A DNA stretch of 64,000 bases from Rhynchopus sp. YZ270_cl-10 (taxonomy: Eukaryota; Euglenozoa; Diplonemea; Diplonemida; Diplonemidae): the NCBI GenBank assembly GCA_964035575.1, contig OZ037850.1:434001-498000 (forward strand), written 5' to 3'. This document shows, one piece after another, positions 9,708 to 20,041 of the stretch; position 1 is the stretch's first letter; each line of letters begins with the position of its first letter. A model generated the notes under the pieces. That model saw only the letters and a program-made list of their open reading frames with translations. It did no database searches and was not told the origin of the DNA. The translations under genes and the position numbers were made by a program.

Positions 9708-10877
9708 CTACAGAACTACTACTTCTGCTTCAAAGTGTTCGTCGGCTGACAGAATTTTTTGTACAGAGGACGACATTGGCGGGGGTCCGCAGATGAGGCA
9801 GAGATCTAGTGCACGGCTGGGGAGGAATTGGAGCATTTCCTTTGAGATAAAGCCTGTGGAGAAACGCCAGGTGTCGGTGTGTTGTGGGGGAAGGGAGTCG
9901 ACGGTGAACCAGATCTTGAGTCGCTCGGGGTATTCCTTCTGGAGTTTCTCGAGGCCAGCGCGCATGAGGATGTCATCTACGGATTGGTTTGCAAAAAGCA
10001 GATACATCACCGTCGTGTCAAAGAGATTGCCAAGAATACTACGCATGACCGAAAACATTGGTGTAATGCCGGTCCCCCCTGCCACCATGCCGATGCACCG
10101 TGCGTGGCGTGGTGTGCTTTCCTCGCCAGCCTTGAGAGGCGCGCCAAGGAAATACCACCCACAACTCGCGTACCGGAACTTCGTAAACGGACGAACCTCC
10201 CCCGAGAGGATGTCCCCCTTCTGCAGCTTCCGCAGCACCCCGCTCATTGCTCCCTTTTCATAAAGTTTGATCACAAAGACCAAATCCGTTGCCCCTTCAC
10301 TGTGCGCAACAGAGATCGGGGTATACGGCCTGCGCACACCCCCTGAAGTAAAGTACACATGCTGCCCTGGGTCCAGCACCACATCACCTTGCACTTTAAA
10401 ATGGTAGTTTACGGTGTTGTGGCTGATTTGTCTTGAAGCGAGAAGAGTCATCTTCACGACATAGGCCTTTGGTGAGGGTGCTGGTGGCTGTGCAGCGAAG
10501 GTAGGGGTTTTGAACCAACGACCTGCAGAGTGAACTGGGCTTGGCGGTTCGTGTGGGATGGTGATGGTTGGGCGGGTTGGGGATGCGGCTGTGGGTGGTG
10601 TAGGTGGTGTTGCGGTGCGTTCTTTTGCCGGAGGTGGTGGTGGTGCTGTCGTGAGCACACCCAACGGTTTGTCCAGATACTGTGCAATATACGTAGTGGG
10701 ATGCATGCCCTTAAAGGCTGCCGTCGCATCCTTCCCCCCAAGGTTCACAATAAGCTCCTCGCCCCCTGGATGCTGTGGTGCAAAGCGGCTCACATCGTAC
10801 ACCTGCCCTTCCAATGCGATCCACAGGTCACCCCGCTTGCTGTGCTGTGCAAGGTCTTCTTTGCTGATGTCCGGCAT
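9708..10877 (-). CDS. Cytochrome b5 / NADH-cytochrome b5 reductase fusion
   Basis: 389 residues from the ATG at 10877; the frame stays open upstream, but that part is low-complexity G/C and the methionine in MPDISKEDLAQH fits the domain start. Residues 1-75 are a cytochrome b5 domain with heme ligands His36 (HPGG) and about His59. A Pro/Ala/Thr-rich linker (about 76-150) follows, then a reductase of the ferredoxin-NADP+ reductase fold with the FAD motif RRPYTPIS, the NAD site GMVAGGTGITP and CGPPPM. The family moves electrons from NADH through FAD to heme for fatty-acid desaturation, sterol synthesis and similar reactions. The order b5 then reductase, without a CS domain, is like the soluble Ncb5or-type or plant and fungal fusions. 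No membrane anchor is visible. Single exon. Confidence 0.88.
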   Translation of the reverse strand: MPDISKEDLAQHSKRGDLWIALEGQVYDVSRFAPQHPGGEELIVNLGGKDATAAFKGMHPTTYIAQYLDKPLGVLTTAPPPPPAKERTATPPTPPTAASPTRPTITIPHEPPSPVHSAGRWFKTPTFAAQPPAPSPKAYVVKMTLLASRQISHNTVNYHFKVQGDVVLDPGQHVYFTSGGVRRPYTPISVAHSEGATDLVFVIKLYEKGAMSGVLRKLQKGDILSGEVRPFTKFRYASCGWYFLGAPLKAGEESTPRHARCIGMVAGGTGITPMFSVMRSILGNLFDTTVMYLLFANQSVDDILMRAGLEKLQKEYPERLKIWFTVDSLPPQHTDTWRFSTGFISKEMLQFLPSRALDLCLICGPPPMSSSVQKILSADEHFEAEVVVL

Positions 10878-11613
10878 TTTTCTTTTGTGCACACTTTGTT
10901 GCCCGCTTCCTAGGGGGGGGTATGGGGGGGTAGATATTTCCAAATGAGTTGGTATGACAAAGCGAACCTCTGAGAGAATAGGTCACCTCCTAGACCTATG
11001 AGACTGTGGAATGGTAGGAGAGTGACGGGGTACTGTGATGTAAATACTGAGCGGGTTATTGCATATGGAGTGGACCATTGTGAAAGGGAATTTGCCAACG
11101 TCAGGTACGTACAGAGCAGTTGGCAAACTGTACAAGAAATGCATCGGGATGAGGCAATGTGGCTGCGATTCAACCTATTCTGCAAACGCACCGCTCTTGC
11201 CATCTCCTGTGCCGGTGCCCAACAGCTCAGGTTAATATGTGAAGTACGACGAGGTAGAGACAGTCGAACCGCAAAAAACAACCCTCTTTAAGGCAGTTCT
11301 TGCGTTGGTTGTGGGGCCTGGCTTCGTGGACGCTGCGTCATAGCGTTGCTCGTGAGCGGTGAATGTGGCGTGGGTGTTAGAGGGAAGGTAGGGTCAAAAC
11401 CGAAGAGCTTAAAAAAAAGGGGGGTACCTTTTGGTGTGGGTGGGTGGGGGGTGTTTCTAGTTCTTTCTTTGTCTTATTTCGTAGGATATGGGGGAAATGG
11501 GCCCTGTACATTGGTGCTTTTTCATTTTTTTGCGTAAAAATTGAGAATTAAGTTTCTCCCCCACACCTACACACACACCCCCTGCACCCCGAGCACCGTA
11601 TTGTCGGTGCATT
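10878..11613. other. Spacer without recognised gene
   Basis: Begins with poly-G (about 10911-10930) next to CCTAGG, like the ends of the element at 8788-9045. I see no gene and no repeat-family copy in the remainder. Confidence 0.4.
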
Positions 11614-13036
11614 TTATGAAATCTCTGGCTCGTCGCCTTCGTCCGCGTCTGCCTCCATGGCCCCTTCCTCTGCAGCAGCAGCCTCCTGTGGTGGCTGTTC
11701 TTGTTGTTCTTGTTGCTGTTTCTGCTGCTGTGCAAGCTGGTCTGCCTTCTCCTTCTCCGCCTGCGCTGTGTACTGAAGCAACTGGTCGTTCATCGAATCA
11801 ACGGTTTTTGCTGGCGCCACGTCTCCGTTCGAGCTGTAGTGGTGTTTTATAGAATCAGCAATCACTCCTAACAGAGATAAGCTCTGACTACCCTTAACAA
11901 TATGGCAGCGACCCTCGTATTTTTTGGTATTTTTTGAAAATCTCAGCTCAAAAAATACCAAAAAATACAGGCCTATCATCCTTGGGGGTGGTTTGCGGAC
12001 GCTGCCATATAGAGAGCGGACACATCCCCTTTGTGCGCAACTGGCACATCCCCACGACTTCCTACAAAAAGAAAGTGAAGTTGATAGTGCAAACGCCTCT
12101 GGGACGCAGGCACTGACACTCCGCGGGTTATCGAACCCCGGAGTGTTGCGCTTGGGATTGGTTTACAGGGAAGCTGTAAGCAGGTATACAGTCATTACCC
12201 CACCCTGACCGAAAGAAATAAATTTGTTACATACTTGACTTTCGTGCCATCGAGAAGCCTGATTTTGATCTCCCTACCTGGGCGCCACTTCGACACTGCC
12301 TCGCCAAACCCTGAGGAGCGCTGTCCGGTAGACCGCAGAGAGCTGTGATGAAGTGATGAAGTGATGAAGTGATGGAATACCAAAGAAAATGCAAGAGAAG
12401 TTTATAATCGTACAGTCGGATTTATACAATGATACAGTTATCAATGCCGTCGGGGATAAAATGGCAAACATACTTAACTTTTGCGGGGGTGAGGATCAAC
12501 TCCTTTGCACCCAGCTTCGCACCATTGAGCTCTTCGATAATCTTTGCCGCGTCCTGTGGGGAGCTGAAGGTGGCCATGCCTGAGCCGCTATTCCGCCCCG
12601 TCCCGTCGTAGTAGATGGAGACGCGCTGGGCGGAGACGACAGTGTCAAAGACTTCCTTGAGATCGCTCTCACCCCAGTCCCAGGGCACGTTCTGCATGTG
12701 CACCTTGCAGTCCAATGCGCCAGGTGTCGCCTGCTCGTCGTGGTCAGCAGTCTTGTAGAATTGTCTTCCGGTGTGCCCATCTTTGAATTGATCGTGTAGC
12801 CAGGGTTCGTTGACATCAGGGCGCCACTTCACGCCGTGTGTTTTCCCCTTCTTTCCCCCTTTCTTGCCCTTCTTGCCCCCCTTCCGCCCGAAGGGGGAGA
12901 ACTGCTCGGCACCTTCATATGCGCTGGGAGGCAGACCCTTTCTGCCGGCACCCTTCCCTTTGTTTCCACGTGGCGCCTCCTCTAGGCTGCCACCTTGCTC
13001 GACTATCACCTCGTCTAACGACTTTTCTACATCCAT
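11614..13036 (-). CDS. ALY/REF-like RRM mRNA-export adaptor
   Basis: Three exons: 12474-13036, 12235-12342 and 11614-11833. Both donors are GTATGT and the acceptors end ATCACAG and ACTACAG. Phases agree (2 and 2), giving 296 residues. The start MDVEKSLDEVI resembles the UAP56-binding motif at the N-terminus of ALY/REF proteins. A Gly/Lys-rich segment (KGGKKGKKGGKKGK) follows, then one RRM (about 105-185) with CKVHMQNVPWDWGESDL as RNP2 and SGMATFSS as the RNP1 position. The tail is Gln- and Glu-rich and acidic. ALY/REF links spliced mRNA to the helicase UAP56 and the NXF1 exporter. Intron 11834-12234 holds a family A SINE-like copy. The RRM is certain; the ALY/REF assignment rests on layout. 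Confidence 0.75.
12077..12208 (+). repeat. SINE-like repeat, family A, inside an intron
   Basis: Runs GAAGTTGATAGTGCAAACGC, CACTGACACTCCGCGGG, TTATCGAACCCC and CAGTCATTACCCCACC, nearly the same as 50877-51003. The reverse strand shows GGTTCGATAACC, close to a tRNA B box, within a CACTCCG/CGGAGTG stem. It lies in the second intron of the ALY/REF-like gene. Confidence 0.65.
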
Positions 13037-13075
13037 CTTATATTGGTCTGCGTCTTTGAGTGAAATAAAGGATTA

Positions 13076-13300
13076 AAGTGAAGTGAAGTGAAGTGAAGTG
13101 AAGTGAAGTGAAGTGAAGTGAAGTGAAGTGAAGTGAAGTGAAGTGAAGTGAAGTGAAGTGAAGTGAAGTGAAGTGAAGTGAAGTGAAGTGAAGTGAAGTG
13201 AAGTGAAGTGAAGTGAAGTGAAGTGAAGTGAAGTGAAGTGAAGTGAAGTGAAGTGAAGTGAAGTGAAGTGAAGTGAAGTGAAGTGAAGTGAAGTGAAGTG
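13076..13300. repeat. Perfect pentanucleotide array (AAGTG) x 45
   Basis: 225 bases of uninterrupted AAGTG. It lies 40 bases upstream of the start codon of the ALY/REF-like gene, so within its promoter or leader. Its purity suggests recent expansion. Frames through it give only LHFTS-type repeats and are not genes. Confidence 0.97.
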
Positions 13301-14231
13301 TGGCCAGAGAGAGAGGGAGGGAGGGGGAGGGCGGCGGGGGAAGTGGAAATAAAGAAAACATCGTCGGTTATTTTGCTATTTCTAAAAAGAAACGACGTTT
13401 TTTTTTTTAGGTTTTGTTGGTGGTGGATTTGCCAGAATTTGGTATAGGATGGGAACTGTTTATTTTTTTTGAAAGAAAAAAAAAAAGCCCCAAAAAAAGT
13501 ATTGTTTCCCCCCTGATGTATCACGACACAAAAAGAGGATCGTGACTCACCTTTCTTTGGAAAATAAATTTTTGAAAAAGACGGATGCACTCGAGGTACA
13601 TACACCTCAAAAAATATCAAAAAACTGAGAGAATACCCTTCATCAAAAAAGTTGACTTGAAATACAACAGCCCGCTCGTGAACAATGTACCTTTTGGTAC
13701 ATGAGCGGCTGTACCGGGGGGTGGACACCCAACCATGCAGTCCTACAATCCGTTTCGTGGTTTACATCTTGCTCTACTCCCGCTTCCACTCATCAGCCAG
13801 ATGAACGGAGATCATTGCAAACACAGGGACATGAATCCTGTATGATGTAGGGTACAGTTGGGAAAAAAGGAAAGGAAAAAGAAAAAGGGCACTTTACCAA
13901 AAAAAGCCACCACATGCATTTCAGAGAGCACTTAACAAGAGGGTGGTTAATCTACGCCCCTCCTTGCGTCCCTACTGAACACATGAATCAATAAAAATAT
14001 AAAGGCTGTGATATCGCCCAAGGTACGGGGAAAAAAACTCATTTTTTCCCACTTCCTTTTTTGCAAAATAAACTTAACTTGGTTTTACATACCCCCAGGC
14101 CCACCCCATGGCGTTTTTCTTCACCCGAAAAGAGGAAAAAAAAAAAAACAACGATTTCTAAAGCTACAGTTTCTGTACTTCATTGGAGGAAGGGAGGGGG
14201 TTCGCCCTCTCCCACCATACTACACGCGAAT
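13301..14231. other. Spacer with a long family B SINE-like copy
   Basis: Holds the family B copy at 13655-13870 and many A or T runs. No gene recognised. Confidence 0.5.
13655..13870 (+). repeat. SINE-like repeat, family B (long copy)
   Basis: About 215 bases. It shares its first half with 9216 and 25985 and its second half (CAGATGAACGG to TGTATGATGT) with 35485-35690, so the full unit is at least 200 bases. Confidence 0.65.
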
Positions 14232-14732
14232 ATGACTCTCCTTTTAAGGAGATATGATATGGCGATTGCTCAGGCGCGGGCTATGACGGCTGAAGCGATG
14301 ACTGAGGATGAGTGGTGTGATGCGGCCGACCTGGTGTCAGCTGCATGCACTCTATCGGGGCTGATCTCGCAGCTCACGATAGAGGTGGCAGAAGAGGAAA
14401 CGGCGGTGCAACCGCCACATGACGTGACACCGCGGGCCGTAGCGCTTGCGATGTTGGTGCGAGCAGCAGCAGCGACTTGCACCGAAGACGAGACACCCGG
14501 CGCCTGCTTCCCCGCAGGAGCCACAACAACAGCGACCCCCACCATGACGTGCACCACCGGTGGGAAGGTCAAGACGCCTCACAAGGCGCTGAAGAACAAG
14601 CCCCCGCCGCCGCCCCCACCCGACCGTGGGTTGACTGCAGCCAGGAAGCCAGTGCCGCCGCCGCCGCCCAATCGAGACTGGACGACGACGACCGCCATGA
14701 GCATTGCATGGAGTAACTCCGGCATCACTTAG
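14232..14732 (+). CDS. Possible small protein on the plus strand, unrecognised
   Basis: 166 codons from the ATG at 14232. The stretch is clearly richer in GC than its AT-rich flanks. The product starts MTLLLRRYDMAIAQARAMTA, has a helical Ala/Glu-rich middle and ends with two proline runs, PPPPPPP and PPPPP. No domain is recognised. It would be one of very few plus-strand genes, which lowers confidence. The opposite frame over 14270-14572 is also open but less protein-like. Confidence 0.4.
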   Translation: MTLLLRRYDMAIAQARAMTAEAMTEDEWCDAADLVSAACTLSGLISQLTIEVAEEETAVQPPHDVTPRAVALAMLVRAAAATCTEDETPGACFPAGATTTATPTMTCTTGGKVKTPHKALKNKPPPPPPPDRGLTAARKPVPPPPPNRDWTTTTAMSIAWSNSGIT

Positions 14733-15575
14733 ACGCGTGTAGTATAGTGGAGTTCATCTTCGGGTGTCTACACTAAAACAACCAAGTTTTCAAAAAAACG
14801 CGTGAGAATCAAAACAATCTTCCTTTTGAGAGAACAGACGCATAGTATCAAAGCACAAAAAAAAAAACCCCCTTATAGGGCAGTTTGAGTGGTTTTCAAA
14901 AAAAAAGAGAAGTTGAAAGTGCAAACGCCTCACAGTGCATCGGCGGACGCAGCAAAAAAAAAATATTGAACATCTCGCTATTTGCTTAGTTGGTACGCTA
15001 CCCACGTCAGATACGCAAAAAAAGACCCCCTTATGGGGCAGTTTGAGCGGTTTTGCTATGCTGGTAGAGCAAAAATAAAGTGAAGTTATTAATGCAAGCA
15101 CCTCCACTGACCCACGTACGATGCCAGCCATCCGGATGAAAGCAAAAATGAACACACAAATAAATGACTAGAAATACAAAGCCCTCGTGACAGTGTAATC
15201 AAGAAAAAGTTTGAAGATGCATGCCTCTCGTACACATAGATCTTCAAGAACACAAGAAAATATCTGGGGCACAAAACACATCTTAAAAAAAATGTGGTGT
15301 GCGACAAAAATGAAAACCTGAGAGCCATCTCTTATCGAAATGAATTAGGGTTTATTCAACGGTTTATGCGCGCATTATATCGTTGGTACTTCAATCATTA
15401 ACACACATCATCACATTTCACTCCCACTTCCTGCACTTTTCCCCCATACCTACTGTTCCCCTCCCCTTTTTCTCTTACCCGGCAAACCACATTCCTTTAA
15501 TCTAATTTAAAAAAATTTCCCCCGCTTTTATGTACACCTCCTCCCTTCCTCCCCCCTCCCTCTCTGACTCAGGTC
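14733..15575. repeat. Spacer packed with SINE-like fragments
   Basis: Family E (ATCTTCGGGTGTCTACACTA) at about 14757-14800; a family A head near 14911-14945; CCCCTTATRGGGCAGTTTGA twice, near 14869 and 15026; and family C at 15080-15145 (GAAGTTATTAATGC, then CACGTACGATGCCAGCCAT). No gene. Confidence 0.55.
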
Positions 15576-16562
15576 CTATTCCTCTTCGGGGTGTCTGTTA
15601 GGCCTCAGGTTCAGGGAGCTCTGTACGTACCCTTTTCCTGCGAGCCAGTATTTGATGGGGTTGCCTAGGTGGTGGGGGCCTTCTTCGGTCATGAGCATGG
15701 CACATTCGTCGATGCGGATGAAGGTGCTCTTGCCGAGTTCGAACATCTTGTTGAGTTCTTTGACGTGCCAGTAGAAGTCGTCGTTGTCACCGCCGGCGAA
15801 CTGAATCACATCGAAGCAGGAGATGGTGTCAATTTCATCGCTCTGATCCGTCCGCTTCATGTACGATTCGAGATAGAACGCCACGTTCTGCGGCACCATC
15901 GTGTCGAGGGAAGCAGAGTAGTCCTCCACAAGGTCCTCGTTGTCCTCAATCGCCTCGCGTGTGAACATCCTGTGCAGGAAGGCCCCCTTCGCACGGCTGC
16001 TCATCCCCTGCATCCAGATGGTGTTCTGCAGCATCTTCCCCCATCCCCACTCTCTCCACCCCGCCTTCGAACCACTCCCGTTCACAAGAATCATTCCAGC
16101 GTACTTTCCCTGATTTATGTCAAACGTTGCATGGCGGAGCAGCACCGAACACCCTGCACCCACCCCAAATCCGTAGACCCGGCTGTACCCTTCATTGAAT
16201 TTGAAGTGCTTCATGACGTACTGGACTTGTTCGGCCATTTGGTCGATGGTCAGGCGTTTTGTCATTGGCTTTGCGCCCTCTTCGTGCCCTGGTGCGTCAA
16301 TGTGAACAATGCAGAAAAGGTCCTTGAAAACCTGGTGCTCCTCCAGTGCAAAGAAGGACCCAAAGCAGGTCTGGTGGTTCGTCGCAATGTCGTGGTAGGT
16401 CAGCCAAATGGGCTTGTCCTTCTGCTTCTCGAGACTGCATCCAGGCTCGATCGCGACGTTGATCGGGCCGTACGGAGTGTCAACGGAGTGGGTCTCTTCG
16501 TTCAGGTACTGCGTTTTGTTCTCACCCATCTCCATGGCGTCGTTGAGCTTGTCGTAGCCCAT
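15576..16562 (-). CDS. NDRG-family (N-myc downstream-regulated) alpha/beta-hydrolase-fold protein
   Basis: 328 residues from the ATG in MGYDKLNDAMEMGE at 16562; the longer open frame upstream is low complexity. Family marks: VDTPYGPINVAI near the start, LTYHDIATNHQTCFGSFF, IDAPGHEEGA, and YGFGVGAG at the nucleophile elbow. There the catalytic Ser is absent, as is usual in NDRG proteins, so it is not expected to be a hydrolase. NDRG proteins act in stress response and vesicle traffic; the role here is unknown. Length is near the usual 340-390. Single exon. Confidence 0.85.
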   Translation of the reverse strand: MGYDKLNDAMEMGENKTQYLNEETHSVDTPYGPINVAIEPGCSLEKQKDKPIWLTYHDIATNHQTCFGSFFALEEHQVFKDLFCIVHIDAPGHEEGAKPMTKRLTIDQMAEQVQYVMKHFKFNEGYSRVYGFGVGAGCSVLLRHATFDINQGKYAGMILVNGSGSKAGWREWGWGKMLQNTIWMQGMSSRAKGAFLHRMFTREAIEDNEDLVEDYSASLDTMVPQNVAFYLESYMKRTDQSDEIDTISCFDVIQFAGGDNDDFYWHVKELNKMFELGKSTFIRIDECAMLMTEEGPHHLGNPIKYWLAGKGYVQSSLNLRPNRHPEEE

Positions 16563-16818
16563 TGTTATGTTATTTGTCTTTTTTTTTTTAGCTTTCTGTA
16601 TAAACATTGTGGAAGATGAACGTTGCAAATCGTCAATTCTCCGCTTGGTTCTGAGACCGCGGAAGGACTTCATTGGTACAGCGGGTATGCTGTGTGCACG
16701 AGAAAGGAAAGAAAATGTGGTTTTGGTGAGGGGGGTATTGCCTAAGCAGGGGGAAAGATACAGGGTGTGGGGGGGTATGTTTGAATACTCGAATGTGGAC
16801 ACATGAATGTGGTTTCCA

Positions 16819-19800
16819 CTACGTTGTGTTCACGTTTGCACCGTCAGGAGCAATCCCCTTCTCCGCAAGCAGCATTCGCAGGTGTCGGTTCTCCTCCTCC
16901 AGCTTCTGTGTGCGTACAGTGTAGCCACCACACAGCTCCGCAAAGGCATCGACCCAGCTCTGAAGCAAAGGGAACACAGCCGGCACGTCGTGCACAACTG
17001 CGATAAAGGCGGCAGAAGGCGGTAAATGACTGCAGCTCATCTTCCCACGATGTGCTTCAAGGTCGGCAATCTGCAAATGTTGATATTTGATTGAGCCAAA
17101 AATAGAAAACGACTTCAGGATATGAGTGAAGCATTAATGAAAGACAAGAAAACACTTTCGTTTTATCGCAAAAAATATCGCGACATACCAAATACTCAAG
17201 AACGGTACGCACAACGCCTTCTCCCGAGGCACCCTCCATCTTCCACGTCCGGATTCTTGCTTCGGAGGCGTTGCTGTCGTACAGGGAAGCGCTTTGCATG
17301 GCGAGGAGGGACCACTCGTCGGCGTCGGCGTCTAGCTTAGCGACGTTGTCGTCCTTGCCGCCTTTGGCACCCTTAGCCTTGTCTACGGCTGGCTTCTTGG
17401 GTGAGGACAGCTGCGTCACACCAAGGCTGCGTGCTGCCAGCAGAAGCTCCCGCAGCTCTGTAGTGGGGTGCGCCTGGCTTGTATCCTCAGGTGCTGGGTT
17501 GCTACGTGAACCCAAACGCTCCAGCTCGCAAATAGACGTCAAGACAACCGTCAACCACGTCTCCCGTCCGTTCGACTCAGGATCCCTGCATTTTTCCTGC
17601 AGCATCAGTGTAAATGTGCTCGAGAGAACGTGAACCAAGTCCGGCACACTGTGATGTATCTCAGCGAGAGGGGTATCTCTGAAGTAGGTGAGCAAAGCTG
17701 AGATGGTTTCGTGCGGTTCGATCTCTGGGCTAGTATTGCGTGAGCATGCATTTGCATTTAGAAACTTGGTGAAGCTATCGAGCCCCCAGACCACAGTAAT
17801 CTCAATGAGGAAGACGCCCTTGAAGAAGAGGGCAGGTGTGTTGCGCGACACGCGTTTGGTGAAGGTCGTGAGGATCACTTCGTTCTTGGTGACGTGGCTC
17901 TTCTCTCGGCAGAAGCGTGTGATCGTAAGACACCGCAAGAACTGAACTGCGTGTTCAAGAGAGAGAAGCTGGCGCTGCGCCATGGAATAGCTGCAGTGCA
18001 CCAGAAAGCGCATAATCGCGGTCAACCGTTCGTCAAGAAGCCGTGCCGCCTTGTGCGAAACCTTTGGATCTTCGATCGCAGTGTAAAGCAGCCGAAGGGT
18101 CTTCTGCGCATCCACAAAGATATTCTGTGAAGCACTTCTAAGGGACTGCGACACAATGAAGGCCGTCTCCTTCGCATTGCCTACGGCGTTGAACTGTTGG
18201 AAGAGACGTGACGCAAGAAGAAAGTCACTGTGCTTCAAAGACATGTCCAGAACAGACCTCAAGGTCACACCCGCGATGGACACCGAGAAGCGAAGAAACA
18301 TCCGATAAATGCGCTTCACCACCTCAAACTCATCTTGCTTGACACACAAGAAGATGACGTTTTCGAGGACCTTTTGTATTTCGCGCTGAGAGAAGAAATT
18401 GCTGGATTTTCCGAAGCGGGGGTTCTTTTCGTTCCGCGCTGCCAAATTCTTTTCAAACAAATGCAAAAACTCGGAGACAGCATCCCAACGCCCCGCCTTC
18501 ACCATGAGTCGCACATACGGGAAGCAGACATGCTTCGAAAACCCACACACGAAGGTTTGGCTGCTGGGGGCAAGGTTGAACCACTTTCTGCACTCCTTTA
18601 TATACCTCACCCAGAGCTCGCACGCGAGACCCCACTTATCCATTTCATCACAAAGATTCATGAGAGCTATGTACGTGTTTGTACCGTATGGGAGCTTTTT
18701 ACGTTCATATTGTTTAATGAGGTATTCCGCTCCATCCCAATCACGTCCTTTTTGGCATACATGCAGTGTCGTTTCGTATATAAGCCTGTCAGGCGGGAGG
18801 TCCGTTTTCTGGTACTCTTTGAAGACGCAAAGTGCGGCGCGTGACGCACCCTTAGACACCATAGAAGTGATTGCTGAACAGATGAGCTTTGAGCACAGCA
18901 CCCCTGCCTGCTTTGCCTCCTCATAGTAGCGTAGCGCGTCGATGTAGTTGTCTGTCAGGCGGCAGATGAAAACGATTTCTCGATATGACAGTGTTGATGT
19001 AGTGCATTCGTACTCCTGCGCCTTCGTGAAGAACGCCTGAGCCTCTTGCTCCACATCTGTGATATCTCGATTGGTTTGTTCCGTCTGAGGCTTTCCTTTA
19101 ATCTTTCGAATCTCGGTCGTAAACACCCTTAAACTCCCCGCAACCATCGCGTCTGTTAGCTTATTAGGGTTAAGCGGCGACAACACAAATTTAATCTCCT
19201 TATAATTCACCACACCTTGCTGTGGGAGCATTTCGCTAATAGGGAGGAGACGTTCCTGGACACCAAAATCTTTTGCGATTTTTCTGCCTCCTTGCGTTAG
19301 ACCCCAGACATGAGCCATGATGGACAGCAATCTGGAGGCTTCTTTGTCGTATTTATGTCTTGCAAGCATGAGCAGCGCTTCTTCTGTGATTTTTTGCGGC
19401 AGCGGTAACGAAAATCCTACTACACGATCTAATAGCCGTACCACCACCTCAGGGGCATTGGCCTCAACGGCTATGCGAAGGAGCATGCAGTACATTGGTA
19501 CAGTAGGGGAGCCGACAAACGCTTCTACTGCGACTGCGTGTTGCAGCATGTCTTCCTTCTTTGCGTAGTTCAGCTCCATTACTGCTTCCAAGATGCCAAC
19601 CGGCACACCCTGCGGGAGCGAGCTCAGCTGCAGCACCTCCACCGCCAGGGCAACGTTTTTGATCAAAACGCAGATCTTCAACAACGCCGACGTCGCCTTC
19701 GCGCCAACAAAGAGACCATCATCCGCTCGCTTCGATTCAATGGTGTGGCTCACAATCCAATGCAGGTGGCTTGCACAGAGGCGGGACGTGCTTTTCTTCT

Positions 19801-20041
19801 CCAAGGCAATCACCTCCAGGAGGTGCATTGCAGCGCGCGTGTCCTGTGTCTTCTCCTGCAGTGCATAGAAGTAGGCAGCAGTGTTCGCCGTCAGCGTCAC
19901 CTCTAAGTGCAGTGCCGAGACCCACTGTGTCAGCTGTGTGTTTGCCTCTGGCTCCCGTTTCGCTTCGTTAGGCTCATGAACCCACCGCTGAGATGAAAGA
20001 ACCCCATTTGACACTACTGTGCGAAACCTCCCTCGCCTCAT
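16819..20041 (-). CDS. Pentatricopeptide-repeat (PPR) protein, 1034 residues
   Basis: Two exons: 17189-20041 (951 codons) and 16819-17070 (83 codons plus stop). The intron is 17071-17188 with donor GTATGT and acceptor TTTGCAG, phase 0. The product is almost wholly helical. PPR units are clearest at about 360-480, for example LIYETTLHVCQKGRDWDGAE and NTYIALMNLCDEMDKWGLA, with degenerate helical repeats before and after. The second exon ends in a short coiled coil (TQKLEEENRHLRMLLAEKG). PPR proteins bind organelle RNA and act in mitochondrial processing, editing or translation. The Arg-rich start MRRGRFRTVV fits a mitochondrial presequence. The RNA target cannot be read from the sequence. Confidence 0.8.

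Noticed and set aside
12352-12373. GTGATGAA tandem near the ALY/REF intron acceptor
   Set aside because: Only about three units; simple slippage, part of the intron.
13027-13728. Long minus frame with repeated LHFTS residues, like an antifreeze or repeat protein
   Set aside because: It is the translation of a pure AAGTG microsatellite and all three frames are open because the unit holds no stop.
14270-14572. Minus-strand 100-codon frame over the small plus-strand ORF
   Set aside because: Val/Ala/Ser-rich with no start context; the plus frame is longer and better composed, though neither is certain.
15669-16619. Plus-strand 316-codon frame
   Set aside because: It is the antisense of the NDRG gene, whose conserved motifs are on the minus strand.
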